The notes beneath the pieces are model-generated. The model had not been told where the DNA came from. It was given only the letters and a program-made list of their open reading frames with translations, and searched no databases. From the NCBI GenBank assembly GCA_000715685.1, contig KL569510.1, forward strand, positions 10,684-16,507: a stretch of DNA of 5,824 bases, written 5' to 3'. The stretch is from Streptomyces lilacinus (lineage in GTDB: Bacteria > Actinomycetota > Actinomycetes > Streptomycetales > Streptomycetaceae). This document shows positions 1 through 4,246 of the stretch, one piece after another; position 1 is the stretch's first letter, and every line of letters begins with the position of its first letter. The position numbers were made by a program, and so were the translations under genes.

Positions 1-76
1 GGCGGCCCGTACCGGGGGCGGCGGCAGCGGCGGACCCGTGCCGGGCCCGGTCGGCGCGTGCGCTGTGTTTACCCAC
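1..76 (-). CDS. Probable DUF3152-family protein, N-terminal fragment (runs off the left edge)
   Basis: Reading the minus strand from a GTG at 76-74 gives a frame open to the window edge, beginning MGKHSARADRARHGS and then Ala/Pro/Gly-rich: 25 codons plus one base. The start MG(K/R)HS followed by a basic, low-complexity stretch resembles the N-termini of Streptomyces DUF3152 proteins as I remember them. The mycobacterial locus with the same gene order has a DUF3152 gene (Rv3207c) here. The GTG overlaps the stop of the upstream hydrolase gene by 8 nt, and a GGAG lies about 11 nt upstream, so translational coupling is likely. Only the N-terminus is visible, before any domain, so the family call rests on context and the first residues. 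The start and frame are more secure than the name. It could instead be another secreted or anchored protein with a similar N-terminus. Confidence 0.5.
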   Translation of the reverse strand, partial: MGKHSARADRARHGSAAAAAPGTGR

Positions 77-1055
77 GGGGCGGGGCGCTCCGTTCCAATG
101 TCGTGGCGGTATCTGCGAGCAGTTCCCGGAAGGCGCGAGCCACCGCGTCCGGGTCCTCCATCATGGCGACATGACCCGCTTCGAGAAGCGTCAGGAGCCG
201 CGAGTCGCGGAAAGCCTTGCTCGCGCGGCGGGCCATACGGATGGAGACGAGCTGATCGCGCACTCCGTACACGAGCAGCGTAGGGGCAAGGACCCGCTCG
301 GCCTGACGCCACAGCGAGTGCTGTCCGCCGAGGGTGTACGCGTCGACGATGCCGCGCGCCGAGCGGGCCATGACCTCCCAGAAGTAGGGGAGCTCCAGCC
401 GGCGCTCGTACTCGGCGACCGCGAGGGCGAAGCCCTCGGGCGTGACCCGCGCGGGGTCGCCGTAGCAGAGGGCGAGGACCTCGCTGGTGCGCCGCTCGGG
501 GGTCCAGTCGCGGGTCATGCGGGCGAAGAGGGAGACCGCGCCGGGCACGGCCAGCAGGCCGGTGGGCACGGCGGTGCGCTGCGGGCGCAGCTCGGGCAGG
601 GCGGGCGAGACGAGGGTCAGGGTGCGGACCAGGTCCGGGCGGACGGCCGCGACACGGGTGGCGACGGCGCCGCCCATCGAATTGCCGATGAGGTGGACCG
701 GTCCGCGGTCGCCCGCGTCCAGATGGCGGATGACCACGCGGGCGTAGCCCGTGATGGAGTAGTCGCGGTCGTCGGGCGGTGGCGCGTCGCCGAAGCCCGG
801 CAGGTCGACGGCCTCGGCGTCGACGACGTCGGCGAGCCGCTCCATCAGCTGCGACCAGTTCTGCGAGGAGCCGCCGAGCCCGTGGAGGAGGAGCGCGGGG
901 GGCAGCCCGGCCCGGGCGGGCGGCCGGCTGCGCACCGTGAGCGTGGCACCGGGCAGGGTCACCGTGCGCAGCGCCTCGCCCTCGCTGACCCGCGCGGAGC
1001 GGGTGGGCGGCACGACCGGCACGGCGCGGGCGTCGGGCGACTCGGTCGAGGACAT
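69..1055 (-). CDS. Alpha/beta-fold hydrolase
   Basis: This encodes a 328-residue serine hydrolase of the alpha/beta-fold superfamily, likely cytoplasmic because no signal peptide is seen. The oxyanion-hole motif HGLGG is at residues 58-62. The nucleophile elbow G-N-S-M-G has its serine at 126, the acid is probably Asp267 in YGVRDQ, and the catalytic histidine is His295 in EAGHVAMMEDP. The central part (about 150-245) is the variable cap region that sets substrate choice, so substrate cannot be read from sequence. The length and motifs resemble the meta-cleavage-product hydrolase/esterase/haloperoxidase-like group. The ATG at 1055 has no clear Shine-Dalgarno, but a -10-like TAACAT ends 7 nt upstream, which would suit a leaderless mRNA. 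The gene overlaps the next minus-strand gene by 8 nt, suggesting an operon. The family is secure; the specific reaction is unknown. Confidence 0.9.
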   Translation of the reverse strand: MSSTESPDARAVPVVPPTRSARVSEGEALRTVTLPGATLTVRSRPPARAGLPPALLLHGLGGSSQNWSQLMERLADVVDAEAVDLPGFGDAPPPDDRDYSITGYARVVIRHLDAGDRGPVHLIGNSMGGAVATRVAAVRPDLVRTLTLVSPALPELRPQRTAVPTGLLAVPGAVSLFARMTRDWTPERRTSEVLALCYGDPARVTPEGFALAVAEYERRLELPYFWEVMARSARGIVDAYTLGGQHSLWRQAERVLAPTLLVYGVRDQLVSIRMARRASKAFRDSRLLTLLEAGHVAMMEDPDAVARAFRELLADTATTLERSAPPRG

Positions 1056-1062
1056 GCGGGCA

Positions 1063-1068
1063 ATGTTA
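1063..1068 (-). promoter_or_regulatory. Candidate -10 element for the hydrolase gene (leaderless arrangement)
   Basis: Minus-strand TAACAT ends 7 nt before the hydrolase ATG, so transcription would begin at or next to the start codon. That agrees with the lack of a Shine-Dalgarno sequence. No convincing TTGAC-like -35 is seen at 17-18 bp. That region falls beside or within the 1087-1103 inverted repeat, which may mean activator or repressor control. Confidence 0.3.
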
Positions 1069-1086
1069 CGAGAACGTCACGCCGGA

Positions 1087-1103
1087 ACCCCTGTGGCAGG
1101 GGT
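1087..1103. promoter_or_regulatory. Perfect 7-3-7 inverted repeat, candidate operator between divergent genes
   Basis: ACCCCTG-TGG-CAGGGGT is a perfect 17-bp inverted repeat in the 150-bp gap between the hydrolase (minus) and the acidic-protein gene (plus). It sits roughly where the -35 region of the hydrolase promoter would be, and about 35 bp upstream of a -10-like TAGGCT on the plus strand. One bound dimer could therefore affect both genes. There is no T-tract, so a terminator is unlikely. The cognate protein is unknown; the nearby TetR-family regulator is only one possibility. Confidence 0.4.
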
Positions 1104-1137
1104 CACAGATCGCCTGGCGGCGCGCGGCGGTGTCTCC

Positions 1138-1143
1138 TAGGCT
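1138..1143 (+). promoter_or_regulatory. Candidate -10 element for the acidic-protein gene
   Basis: TAGGCT fits the common streptomycete vegetative -10 form (TAGxxT) and would start an mRNA with a leader of about 55 nt before the ATG at 1206. At 17-18 bp upstream only TGGCGG/CTGGCG is present, a poor -35. This is a position-based suggestion. Confidence 0.3.
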
Positions 1144-1177
1144 GCGTTACAGGGCGTATCAAGGAGTACTGAGGGCG

Positions 1178-1198
1178 CTTCCCTGGATGCCGGAAGGA
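1178..1198 (+). promoter_or_regulatory. Ribosome binding site that can fold into a short hairpin
   Basis: GGAAGGA (1192-1198) lies 7 nt before the ATG at 1206 and decides that start. Its first five bases can pair with CTTCC at 1178-1182 across a 9-nt loop, which would partly hide the ribosome binding site. Five base pairs is weak, so any effect on translation is speculative. Confidence 0.45.
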
Positions 1199-1205
1199 AT
1201 CCCGT

Positions 1206-1430
1206 ATGCCTGTCGATCCGACCGACCCTGAAACCTTCGAGGAAGAGGACGAGGCGGAGGCCATGGAATTCGACGTCGAGGCCCCGGAAGCCGACGCCGC
1301 GGAGCAACTCGCGGACCTGTTCCCGCACCCCGACGAGGTGCCTCCCGAAGCCGACCCGGACACGGCGAACGAGGCGGACCGGGCCGAGCAGGCCCGGGTG
1401 GTGGAGCTGAACGAGGACGAGTACCGCTGA
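1206..1430 (+). CDS. Small, highly acidic protein of unknown function
   Basis: This is a 74-residue protein starting at an ATG with a good ribosome binding site (GGAAGGA, 7 nt upstream). I count 28 Asp/Glu residues against 3 Arg and no Lys, so it should be strongly anionic at neutral pH. It has no cysteine, no signal peptide and no membrane segment. The acidic runs (EEEDEAEAMEF near residues 12-22 and NEDEYR at the end) plus many Ala/Pro residues suggest a largely disordered, soluble chain. I do not recognise a family. Such proteins may bind basic partners or metal ions, but nothing here shows that. It stands alone between a divergent hydrolase and a downstream TetR gene that has its own putative promoter. 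Codon bias typical of the region supports it being real. Confidence 0.75.
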   Translation: MPVDPTDPETFEEEDEAEAMEFDVEAPEADAAEQLADLFPHPDEVPPEADPDTANEADRAEQARVVELNEDEYR

Positions 1431-1458
1431 GCCGGCCGGCCCGCCGCGGCGGCCGTTC

Positions 1459-1474
1459 GCGGGGCGGTCCCCGC
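1459..1474 (+). terminator. Short GC hairpin after the acidic-protein gene, weak terminator candidate
   Basis: GCGGGG-CGGT-CCCCGC forms a perfect 6-bp stem with a 4-nt loop, 28 nt after the stop at 1430. There is no T-run after it, as is common for streptomycete terminators. The surrounding sequence is GC-rich enough that a chance stem is possible. Confidence 0.35.
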
Positions 1475-1501
1475 CGCCTCCCCGCACGGTCGCCGGGGCG
1501 G

Positions 1502-1539
1502 GCTGTGGCGATTTCGGGGATTTGTCGACTTCCCACAGC
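1502..1539. repeat. 7-bp inverted repeat with 24-bp spacer upstream of the TetR gene
   Basis: GCTGTGG (1502-1508) and CCACAGC (1533-1539) are perfect inverted copies flanking a relatively AT-rich stretch that contains two GATTT copies and TTGTCG. It could be a long-loop hairpin closing the preceding transcript, or paired half-sites looping over a promoter. Nothing seen decides between these. Confidence 0.3.
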
Positions 1540-1593
1540 GTCCGGTTCGTGAAATTCTCCGCTCCGACCACGCACGCCCCGGTTACCGAAAAG

Positions 1594-1599
1594 TACGAT
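1594..1599 (+). promoter_or_regulatory. Candidate -10 element for the TetR-family regulator gene
   Basis: TACGAT precedes the regulator start by about 46 nt and would put the transcription start near 1606, just at the edge of the 1610-1624 inverted repeat. No good -35 is visible 17-18 bp upstream. The arrangement of promoter followed by palindrome suits an autorepressed gene. Confidence 0.28.
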
Positions 1600-1609
1600 G
1601 GCGGGCGCG

Positions 1610-1624
1610 GTGCACACCGTGCAC
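1610..1624. promoter_or_regulatory. Candidate autoregulatory operator of the TetR-family regulator
   Basis: GTGCAC-ACC-GTGCAC is a 15-bp inverted repeat. It lies between the putative -10 and the regulator's start, 21 bp upstream of the GTG. TetR-family dimers typically bind palindromes of about this size in their own promoter region. Each half is itself a palindrome, so it can equally be read as a direct repeat. Binding by the adjacent protein is inferred from position only. Confidence 0.4.
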
Positions 1625-1645
1625 AGAACACTCATGGGAGGCGGC

Positions 1646-2284
1646 GTGACAGCCATGGAGCAGACCGAGGCGCGCCCACGGGGCACGCGCCTGCCGCGCC
1701 GAGCCCGACGCAATCAGCTCCTGGGCGCCGCTCAGGAAGTCTTCGTCGCGCAGGGGTACCACGCCGCGGCCATGGACGACATCGCCGAGCGCGCGGGCGT
1801 CAGCAAGCCGGTGCTCTACCAGCACTTCCCCGGCAAGCTGGACCTGTACCTGGCCCTGCTGGACCAGCACTGCGACAACCTCCTCCAGGCCGTCCGCACC
1901 GCCCTCGCCTCCACCTCGGAGAACAAGCAGCGCGTGGCGGCCACCATGGACGCCTACTTCGCCTACGTCGAGGACGAGGGCGGCGCCTTCCGCCTGGTCT
2001 TCGAGTCCGACCTGACCAACGAGCCGGCCGTGCGCGAGCGCGTCGAGCGCGTCTCGCTGGAGTGCGCGGAGGCGATCAGCGAGGTCGTCGCCGAGGACAC
2101 CGGCCTGTCCAAGGACGAGGCCATGCTGCTGGCCGTGGGCCTGGGCGGCGTCTCCCAGGTGGTCGCGCGCTACTGGCTCTCCAGCGAGAGCACGGTCCCT
2201 CGCGAGACGGCGGTCCAGCTGCTGACCTCGCTGGCGTGGCGCGGCATCGCGGGCTTCCCGAAGGTCGCCCCCGAGCAGCACTGA
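1646..2284 (+). CDS. TetR/AcrR-family transcriptional regulator
   Basis: This encodes a 212-residue DNA-binding repressor-type protein counted from the GTG at 1646. The N-terminal TetR helix-turn-helix is clear at about residues 22-70: LLGAAQEVF, then MDDIAERAGVSKPVLYQHFPGK, with the recognition helix around SKPVLYQHF. The rest (about 75-212) is an all-helical ligand-binding and dimerisation domain; its ligand cannot be predicted. Start choice: GGGAGG (1636-1641) is 4 nt from the GTG and 13 nt from the in-frame ATG at 1655. An upstream in-frame ATG at 1598 would absorb the candidate operator and lacks a ribosome site. The 1610-1624 palindrome suggests autoregulation. A TetR gene (Rv3208) precedes the DUF3107 gene in mycobacteria too, so this pairing appears conserved. 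Confidence 0.93.
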   Translation: MTAMEQTEARPRGTRLPRRARRNQLLGAAQEVFVAQGYHAAAMDDIAERAGVSKPVLYQHFPGKLDLYLALLDQHCDNLLQAVRTALASTSENKQRVAATMDAYFAYVEDEGGAFRLVFESDLTNEPAVRERVERVSLECAEAISEVVAEDTGLSKDEAMLLAVGLGGVSQVVARYWLSSESTVPRETAVQLLTSLAWRGIAGFPKVAPEQH

Positions 2285-2455
2285 GCCGCACCCCACGGGG
2301 CCTCTATTCCCCCACGCGTGTTCGCTGCGAGCGTGCGGGCGCCGGCCCGGCCCGCCCCCGTACCGGGCTAATGTGTGGAACGTACGGCGCGGCTGGCCGC
2401 GCACCCCTCCCCGCGGGCTCCGCCCCGGGGACCGCAACCTTCGGAGGGACAGGCC
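2285..2455 (+). other. Intergenic region between the TetR and DUF3107 genes
   Basis: No gene is seen here. CACGC (2313-2317) and GCGTG (2331-2335) form a 5-bp stem enclosing a smaller CGCT-GCG-AGCG stem (2323-2333). Both are modest and could serve as a weak terminator. TAATGT at 2369-2374 is a possible -10 for the DUF3107 gene, but no matching -35 is seen. An open frame from a GTG at 2375 joins the DUF3107 gene, but it has no ribosome site and is Pro/Arg-rich, so it looks like leader sequence. Confidence 0.3.
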
Positions 2456-2683
2456 GTGGAGGTCAAGATCGGCGTGCAGCACTCGCCCCGCGAGATCGTT
2501 CTGGAGAGCGGGCTGGCTGCCGAGGAAGTGGAGCGCGCCGTGGCCGACGCGCTCACCGGCAAGGCGCCGGTGCTGACCCTGGCGGACGACCGCGGCCGCA
2601 AGGTCATCGTGCCGGCCGACCGCCTCGCGTACGTCGAGATCGGCGAGCCGACCGTCCGGAAGGTCGGCTTCGGCGCGATGTGA
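2456..2683 (+). CDS. DUF3107 family protein (TB9.4-like)
   Basis: This is a 75-residue protein beginning VEVKIGVQHSPREIVLES and ending VRKVGFGAM, recognisable as the small actinobacterial DUF3107 family. The M. tuberculosis member is the 9.4-kDa antigen TB9.4 (Rv3208A). The GTG start is set by an excellent site, GGAGGGA (2443-2449), 6 nt upstream, and the resulting length matches the family. It is soluble, with no signal peptide or cysteine; an alternating beta-alpha-beta pattern can be guessed (VKIGVQ strand, AAEEVERAVADAL helix, VLTLADDRGRKVIVPADRLAYVEI strands). Its molecular function is unknown to me. It follows the TetR gene as in mycobacteria, though with its own leader. The gene itself is intact, but the sequence 20 nt beyond its stop is an adapter remnant, so its true 3' flank is unknown. 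Confidence 0.92.
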   Translation: MEVKIGVQHSPREIVLESGLAAEEVERAVADALTGKAPVLTLADDRGRKVIVPADRLAYVEIGEPTVRKVGFGAM

Positions 2684-2703
2684 CCCGGCGTCGCACGACG
2701 AAC

Positions 2704-2722
2704 AAATGTGTATAAGAGACAG
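2704..2722 (+). other. Residual Tn5 mosaic-end (tagmentation adapter) sequence, assembly artefact
   Basis: The 19 bases here match the synthetic Tn5 mosaic end AGATGTGTATAAGAGACAG at 18 positions (A instead of G at 2705), with 17 contiguous identities at 2706-2722. The mosaic end is an engineered hybrid of the natural outer and inner ends of Tn5. Its rc differs from the natural outer end at positions including 4, 17 and 18, so a natural Tn5/IS50 insertion is not the explanation. No transposase, second end or 9-bp target duplication is present. The stretch is also AT-rich compared with its surroundings. Forward translation gives the well-known artefact MCIRDR and the reverse gives VSYTHL. It marks a place where library adapter was left in reads and built into the contig. 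Confidence 0.95.
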
Positions 2723-2746
2723 GATCCACGCCGAGGGTTGTACGGG

Positions 2747-2767
2747 GCGGTCCCGGGGTAAGACCGC
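2747..2767. repeat. 6-bp inverted repeat upstream of the membrane-protein gene
   Basis: GCGGTC (2747-2752) and GACCGC (2762-2767) are perfect inverted copies with a 9-nt spacer, about 50 nt before the ATG at 2820. TTGTAC (2738-2743) and TAAGAC (2759-2764) nearby look loosely like -35/-10 boxes, but at 15 bp apart the spacing is short. It may be an operator or a leader hairpin, with weak support. Confidence 0.25.
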
Positions 2768-2819
2768 TACGACCGATTTGCACCCTGCTTCTCGGCCACC
2801 TCACGGGAGGGCAACAAGC

Positions 2820-3098
2820 ATGATCCTCTGGGAAGCGCTCGGCTCGGTCCTCATCGGCCTCGCCGTTTCCTTCGGAGCCCTGCGCTGGCTTCCCAGGCGC
2901 TACGGACAGTTCCGGTCCCGCACGCTCGCGCTGGCCACGGGCCCGGGCGCCGGCCTCTTCGGCGCCCTCCTGGGCCATTCGGTGCTGGGCCCGGGTCACA
3001 CCCTGGCCACGCTCGGGGTGGCCCTGGGCGTGACCATCGCGCTGGTCTCCCTGCTCCTGCGGCCCGCCGGCCGGCCCCGCCGATCAGCCACGGCCTGA
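2820..3098 (+). CDS. Small hydrophobic integral membrane protein
   Basis: This is a 92-residue membrane protein of unknown function. Hydrophobic segments are at about residues 2-21 (ILWEALGSVLIGLAVSFGAL) and 61-80 (TLATLGVALGVTIALVSLLL), with a weaker Gly/Ala-rich one at about 36-56. The basic stretches RWLPRRYGQFRSR (22-34) and RPAGRPRR (81-88) would face the cytoplasm by the positive-inside rule. That fits three spans with the N-terminus outside. The ATG at 2820 is chosen because GGGAGGG (2805-2811) sits 8 nt upstream. The frame is open upstream to 2706, but that extension starts inside the adapter remnant and is not real. In mycobacteria the matching position holds Rv3209, but I cannot show homology. 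It converges on the ferritin-like gene with 39 bp between stops. Confidence 0.8.
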   Translation: MILWEALGSVLIGLAVSFGALRWLPRRYGQFRSRTLALATGPGAGLFGALLGHSVLGPGHTLATLGVALGVTIALVSLLLRPAGRPRRSATA

Positions 3099-3137
3099 GC
3101 CGGGCCGGGCGGGGATCCGGTGGTGGGGGTCGGCCTG

Positions 3138-3887
3138 TTACGCCGCCAGGCCGAGGGCGGCCATGCGCTTGGTGTGCGCCTCCGTGATGCGGGAGAACAT
3201 CTTCCCGACCTCGGCGAGGTCGAAGCCCGCGGCCACGCCGCCCACCAGCATCGTGGAGAGCGCGTCACGGTCCGCGACCACGCGCTGCGCCTGCGAGAGC
3301 GCCTCGCCCATCAGCCGGCGCGCCCACAGCGCGAGCCGCCCGCCGACGCGCGGGTCGGCCTCGATCGCGGCCCGCACCTTCTCGATCGCGAACTCGGCAT
3401 GGCCGGTGTCGTCCAGCACGCCCAGGACCAGGGCCCGGGTGTCGGCGTCCAGACGGACCGCGACCTCGCGGTAGAAGTCACTGGCGATCGAGTCGCCCAC
3501 GTACGCCTTGACCAGGCCCTCCAGCCAGTCCGAGGGCGCGGTCTGGCGGTGGAACTCGTCCACGCCCGCCGCGAAGGGCTCCATCGCCGCGGTCGGCGGC
3601 GCGTCGATGGCCTCCAGGCGGTCCCGCAGCCGCTGGAAGTGCTGGAACTCCGCGGCGGCCATCTTGGCCAGGGCGGCCTTGTCGTCCAGCGTCGGGGCCA
3701 GCTTGGCGTCCTCCGCGAGGCGCTCGAAGGCGGCCAGCTCGCCGTAGGCGAGGGCGCCGAGCAGGTCCACTACGGCCGCGCGGTACTGCGGGTCGGCCGA
3801 GGCCTCGGCCCAGTCCTGGGCGGCGATCCCGGCGAGCTCCTCGGCGGCGGGCTCAGTGACGTTCTCTGGCGTGTCGGGCGTCTCCAT
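3138..3887 (-). CDS. Ferritin-like (MiaE_2-type) diiron-fold protein
   Basis: This is a 249-residue helical protein of the ferritin-like superfamily, in the group annotated as resembling the tRNA hydroxylase MiaE. The pattern of four long helices is clear. Possible metal ligands are Glu50/Glu54 in LAYGELAAFERL, the pair Glu80-x-x-His83 in AAAEFQHF, Glu141 near SDFYREV, and Asp160-x-x-His163 in DDTGHAEF. The last motif has Asp where a classical E-x-x-H would have Glu, so metal binding and activity are open. No signal peptide is seen, so it is probably cytoplasmic. Start: the ATG at 3887 is preceded by TATCGT ending 7 nt upstream and no Shine-Dalgarno, which suits leaderless translation. An upstream in-frame ATG at 3938 adds 17 residues including an Arg-rich piece and is less likely. 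The position opposite rhlE matches Rv3210c. Confidence 0.85.
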   Translation of the reverse strand: METPDTPENVTEPAAEELAGIAAQDWAEASADPQYRAAVVDLLGALAYGELAAFERLAEDAKLAPTLDDKAALAKMAAAEFQHFQRLRDRLEAIDAPPTAAMEPFAAGVDEFHRQTAPSDWLEGLVKAYVGDSIASDFYREVAVRLDADTRALVLGVLDDTGHAEFAIEKVRAAIEADPRVGGRLALWARRLMGEALSQAQRVVADRDALSTMLVGGVAAGFDLAEVGKMFSRITEAHTKRMAALGLAA

Positions 3888-3894
3888 GCAGCGA

Positions 3895-3900
3895 ACGATA
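3895..3900 (-). promoter_or_regulatory. Candidate -10 element for the ferritin-like gene (leaderless arrangement)
   Basis: Minus-strand TATCGT lies 7 nt before the ATG at 3887, the same spacing as in the hydrolase gene at the other end of the window. Transcription would start at the ATG. GGTTCA at 3924-3919 is at -35 distance (18 bp) but is a poor match. The site faces away from the helicase promoter, with about 65 bp between the two. Confidence 0.33.
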
Positions 3901-3948
3901 GCCCGCCGCGCGACACGGTGAACCCCCTGGTCAGACACTTCATCCCGA

Positions 3949-3972
3949 TCCGGACAGAGGATTGTCCGGACA
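3949..3972. repeat. Paired TCCGGACA motifs, the second a perfect 10-bp palindrome
   Basis: TCCGGACA occurs at 3949-3956 and 3965-3972, 16 bp start to start, about one and a half helical turns. The second copy extends to the palindrome TGTCCGGACA (3963-3972). The pair sits between the divergent ferritin-like and helicase promoters and overlaps the likely -35 region of the helicase promoter. It is therefore a plausible operator for an unknown regulator. Confidence 0.4.
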
Positions 3973-3997
3973 CAGATGCGCGATTCCGGGGTACAGT
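3967..3997 (+). promoter_or_regulatory. Candidate promoter of the DEAD-box helicase gene
   Basis: TACAGT (3992-3997) is a reasonable -10, with CGGACA (3967-3972) as a partial -35 at 19 bp. Transcription would begin near 4004 and produce a leader of about 310 nt. The -35 overlaps the second TCCGGACA motif. Other starts further downstream cannot be excluded. Confidence 0.38.
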
Positions 3998-4004
3998 GCT
4001 AAGA

Positions 4005-4028
4005 GGCCAGCCGAGTATTCGGCCGGCC
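4005..4028 (+). ncRNA. Leader stem-loop 1
   Basis: GCCGA (4010-4014), loop GTAT, TCGGC (4019-4023) form a 5-bp stem. It is extended after one A-C mismatch by GGCC (4005-4008) pairing with GGCC (4025-4028). It would sit at the very 5' end of the helicase transcript, where a stable stem can protect mRNA from decay. Confidence 0.4.
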
Positions 4029-4046
4029 GAACTCATGCTGTGTCTT

Positions 4047-4072
4047 CTGGAGGCGAGTCTCCAGGGCTCCAG
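4047..4072 (+). ncRNA. Leader stem-loop 2 with two alternative 3' arms
   Basis: CTGGAG (4047-4052) can pair perfectly with CTCCAG at 4059-4064 (6-nt loop) or with a second CTCCAG at 4067-4072 (14-nt loop). The two pairings exclude each other. The first should be favoured; the second could form if something occupies the first arm. Confidence 0.42.
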
Positions 4073-4080
4073 CGGATGCC

Positions 4081-4117
4081 CGGTCGGTGGCCCGATCGGC
4101 TTCCACCCAACCGACCG
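4081..4117 (+). ncRNA. Leader stem-loop 3 (8-bp stem)
   Basis: CGGTCGGT (4081-4088) pairs perfectly with ACCGACCG (4110-4117). The 21-nt loop contains the palindrome CCGATCGG (4092-4099). A competing fold pairs GGTGG (4086-4090, overlapping the stem) with CCACC (4103-4107). An 8-bp stem at this spacing is unlikely to be pure chance, though the region is GC-rich. Confidence 0.42.
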
Positions 4118-4205
4118 CCCTCCGCACGGTACGTACGAGACGTATGCACCGGGAGGGATCCGCTCGCGGCACGTGTGCTTGAGCGAAGGCAGTGGTCCCG
4201 CGCCA

Positions 4206-4226
4206 CCGGCCACCCCCTGTGGCCGG
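4206..4226 (+). ncRNA. Leader stem-loop 4 (perfect 8-bp GC stem)
   Basis: CCGGCCAC-CCCCT-GTGGCCGG is a perfect 8-bp stem with a 5-nt loop, the strongest hairpin in the leader. It ends 86 nt before the helicase start. No T-tract follows, so it is a poor intrinsic terminator by itself, but it could act as an attenuator, pause site or protein target. Confidence 0.48.
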
Positions 4227-4246
4227 CTCGCTACCCCGGCGCGGTC

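Noticed and set aside
171..1172. 333-codon plus-strand frame opposite the hydrolase
   Set aside because: Its product is Gly/Arg/Asp-rich and low-complexity, and it overlaps a hydrolase with a complete catalytic triad on the other strand.
1583..2482. 299-codon minus-strand frame opposite the TetR gene
   Set aside because: Shadow of the TetR-family gene, whose helix-turn-helix is unmistakable on the plus strand.
1522..2715. 397-codon plus-strand frame overlapping the TetR and DUF3107 genes
   Set aside because: Arg/Gly/Pro-rich out-of-frame translation of two recognised genes, and it ends inside the adapter remnant.
2704..2722. Natural Tn5/IS50 end or a relic of a mobile element
   Set aside because: The match is to the engineered mosaic end, not to the natural outer or inner end. 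There is no second end, transposase or target duplication.
2722..2727. BamHI site GGATCC at the junction as a cloning scar
   Set aside because: GGATCC also occurs at 3113-3118 and 4155-4160, so it is expected by chance here; the adapter explains the junction.
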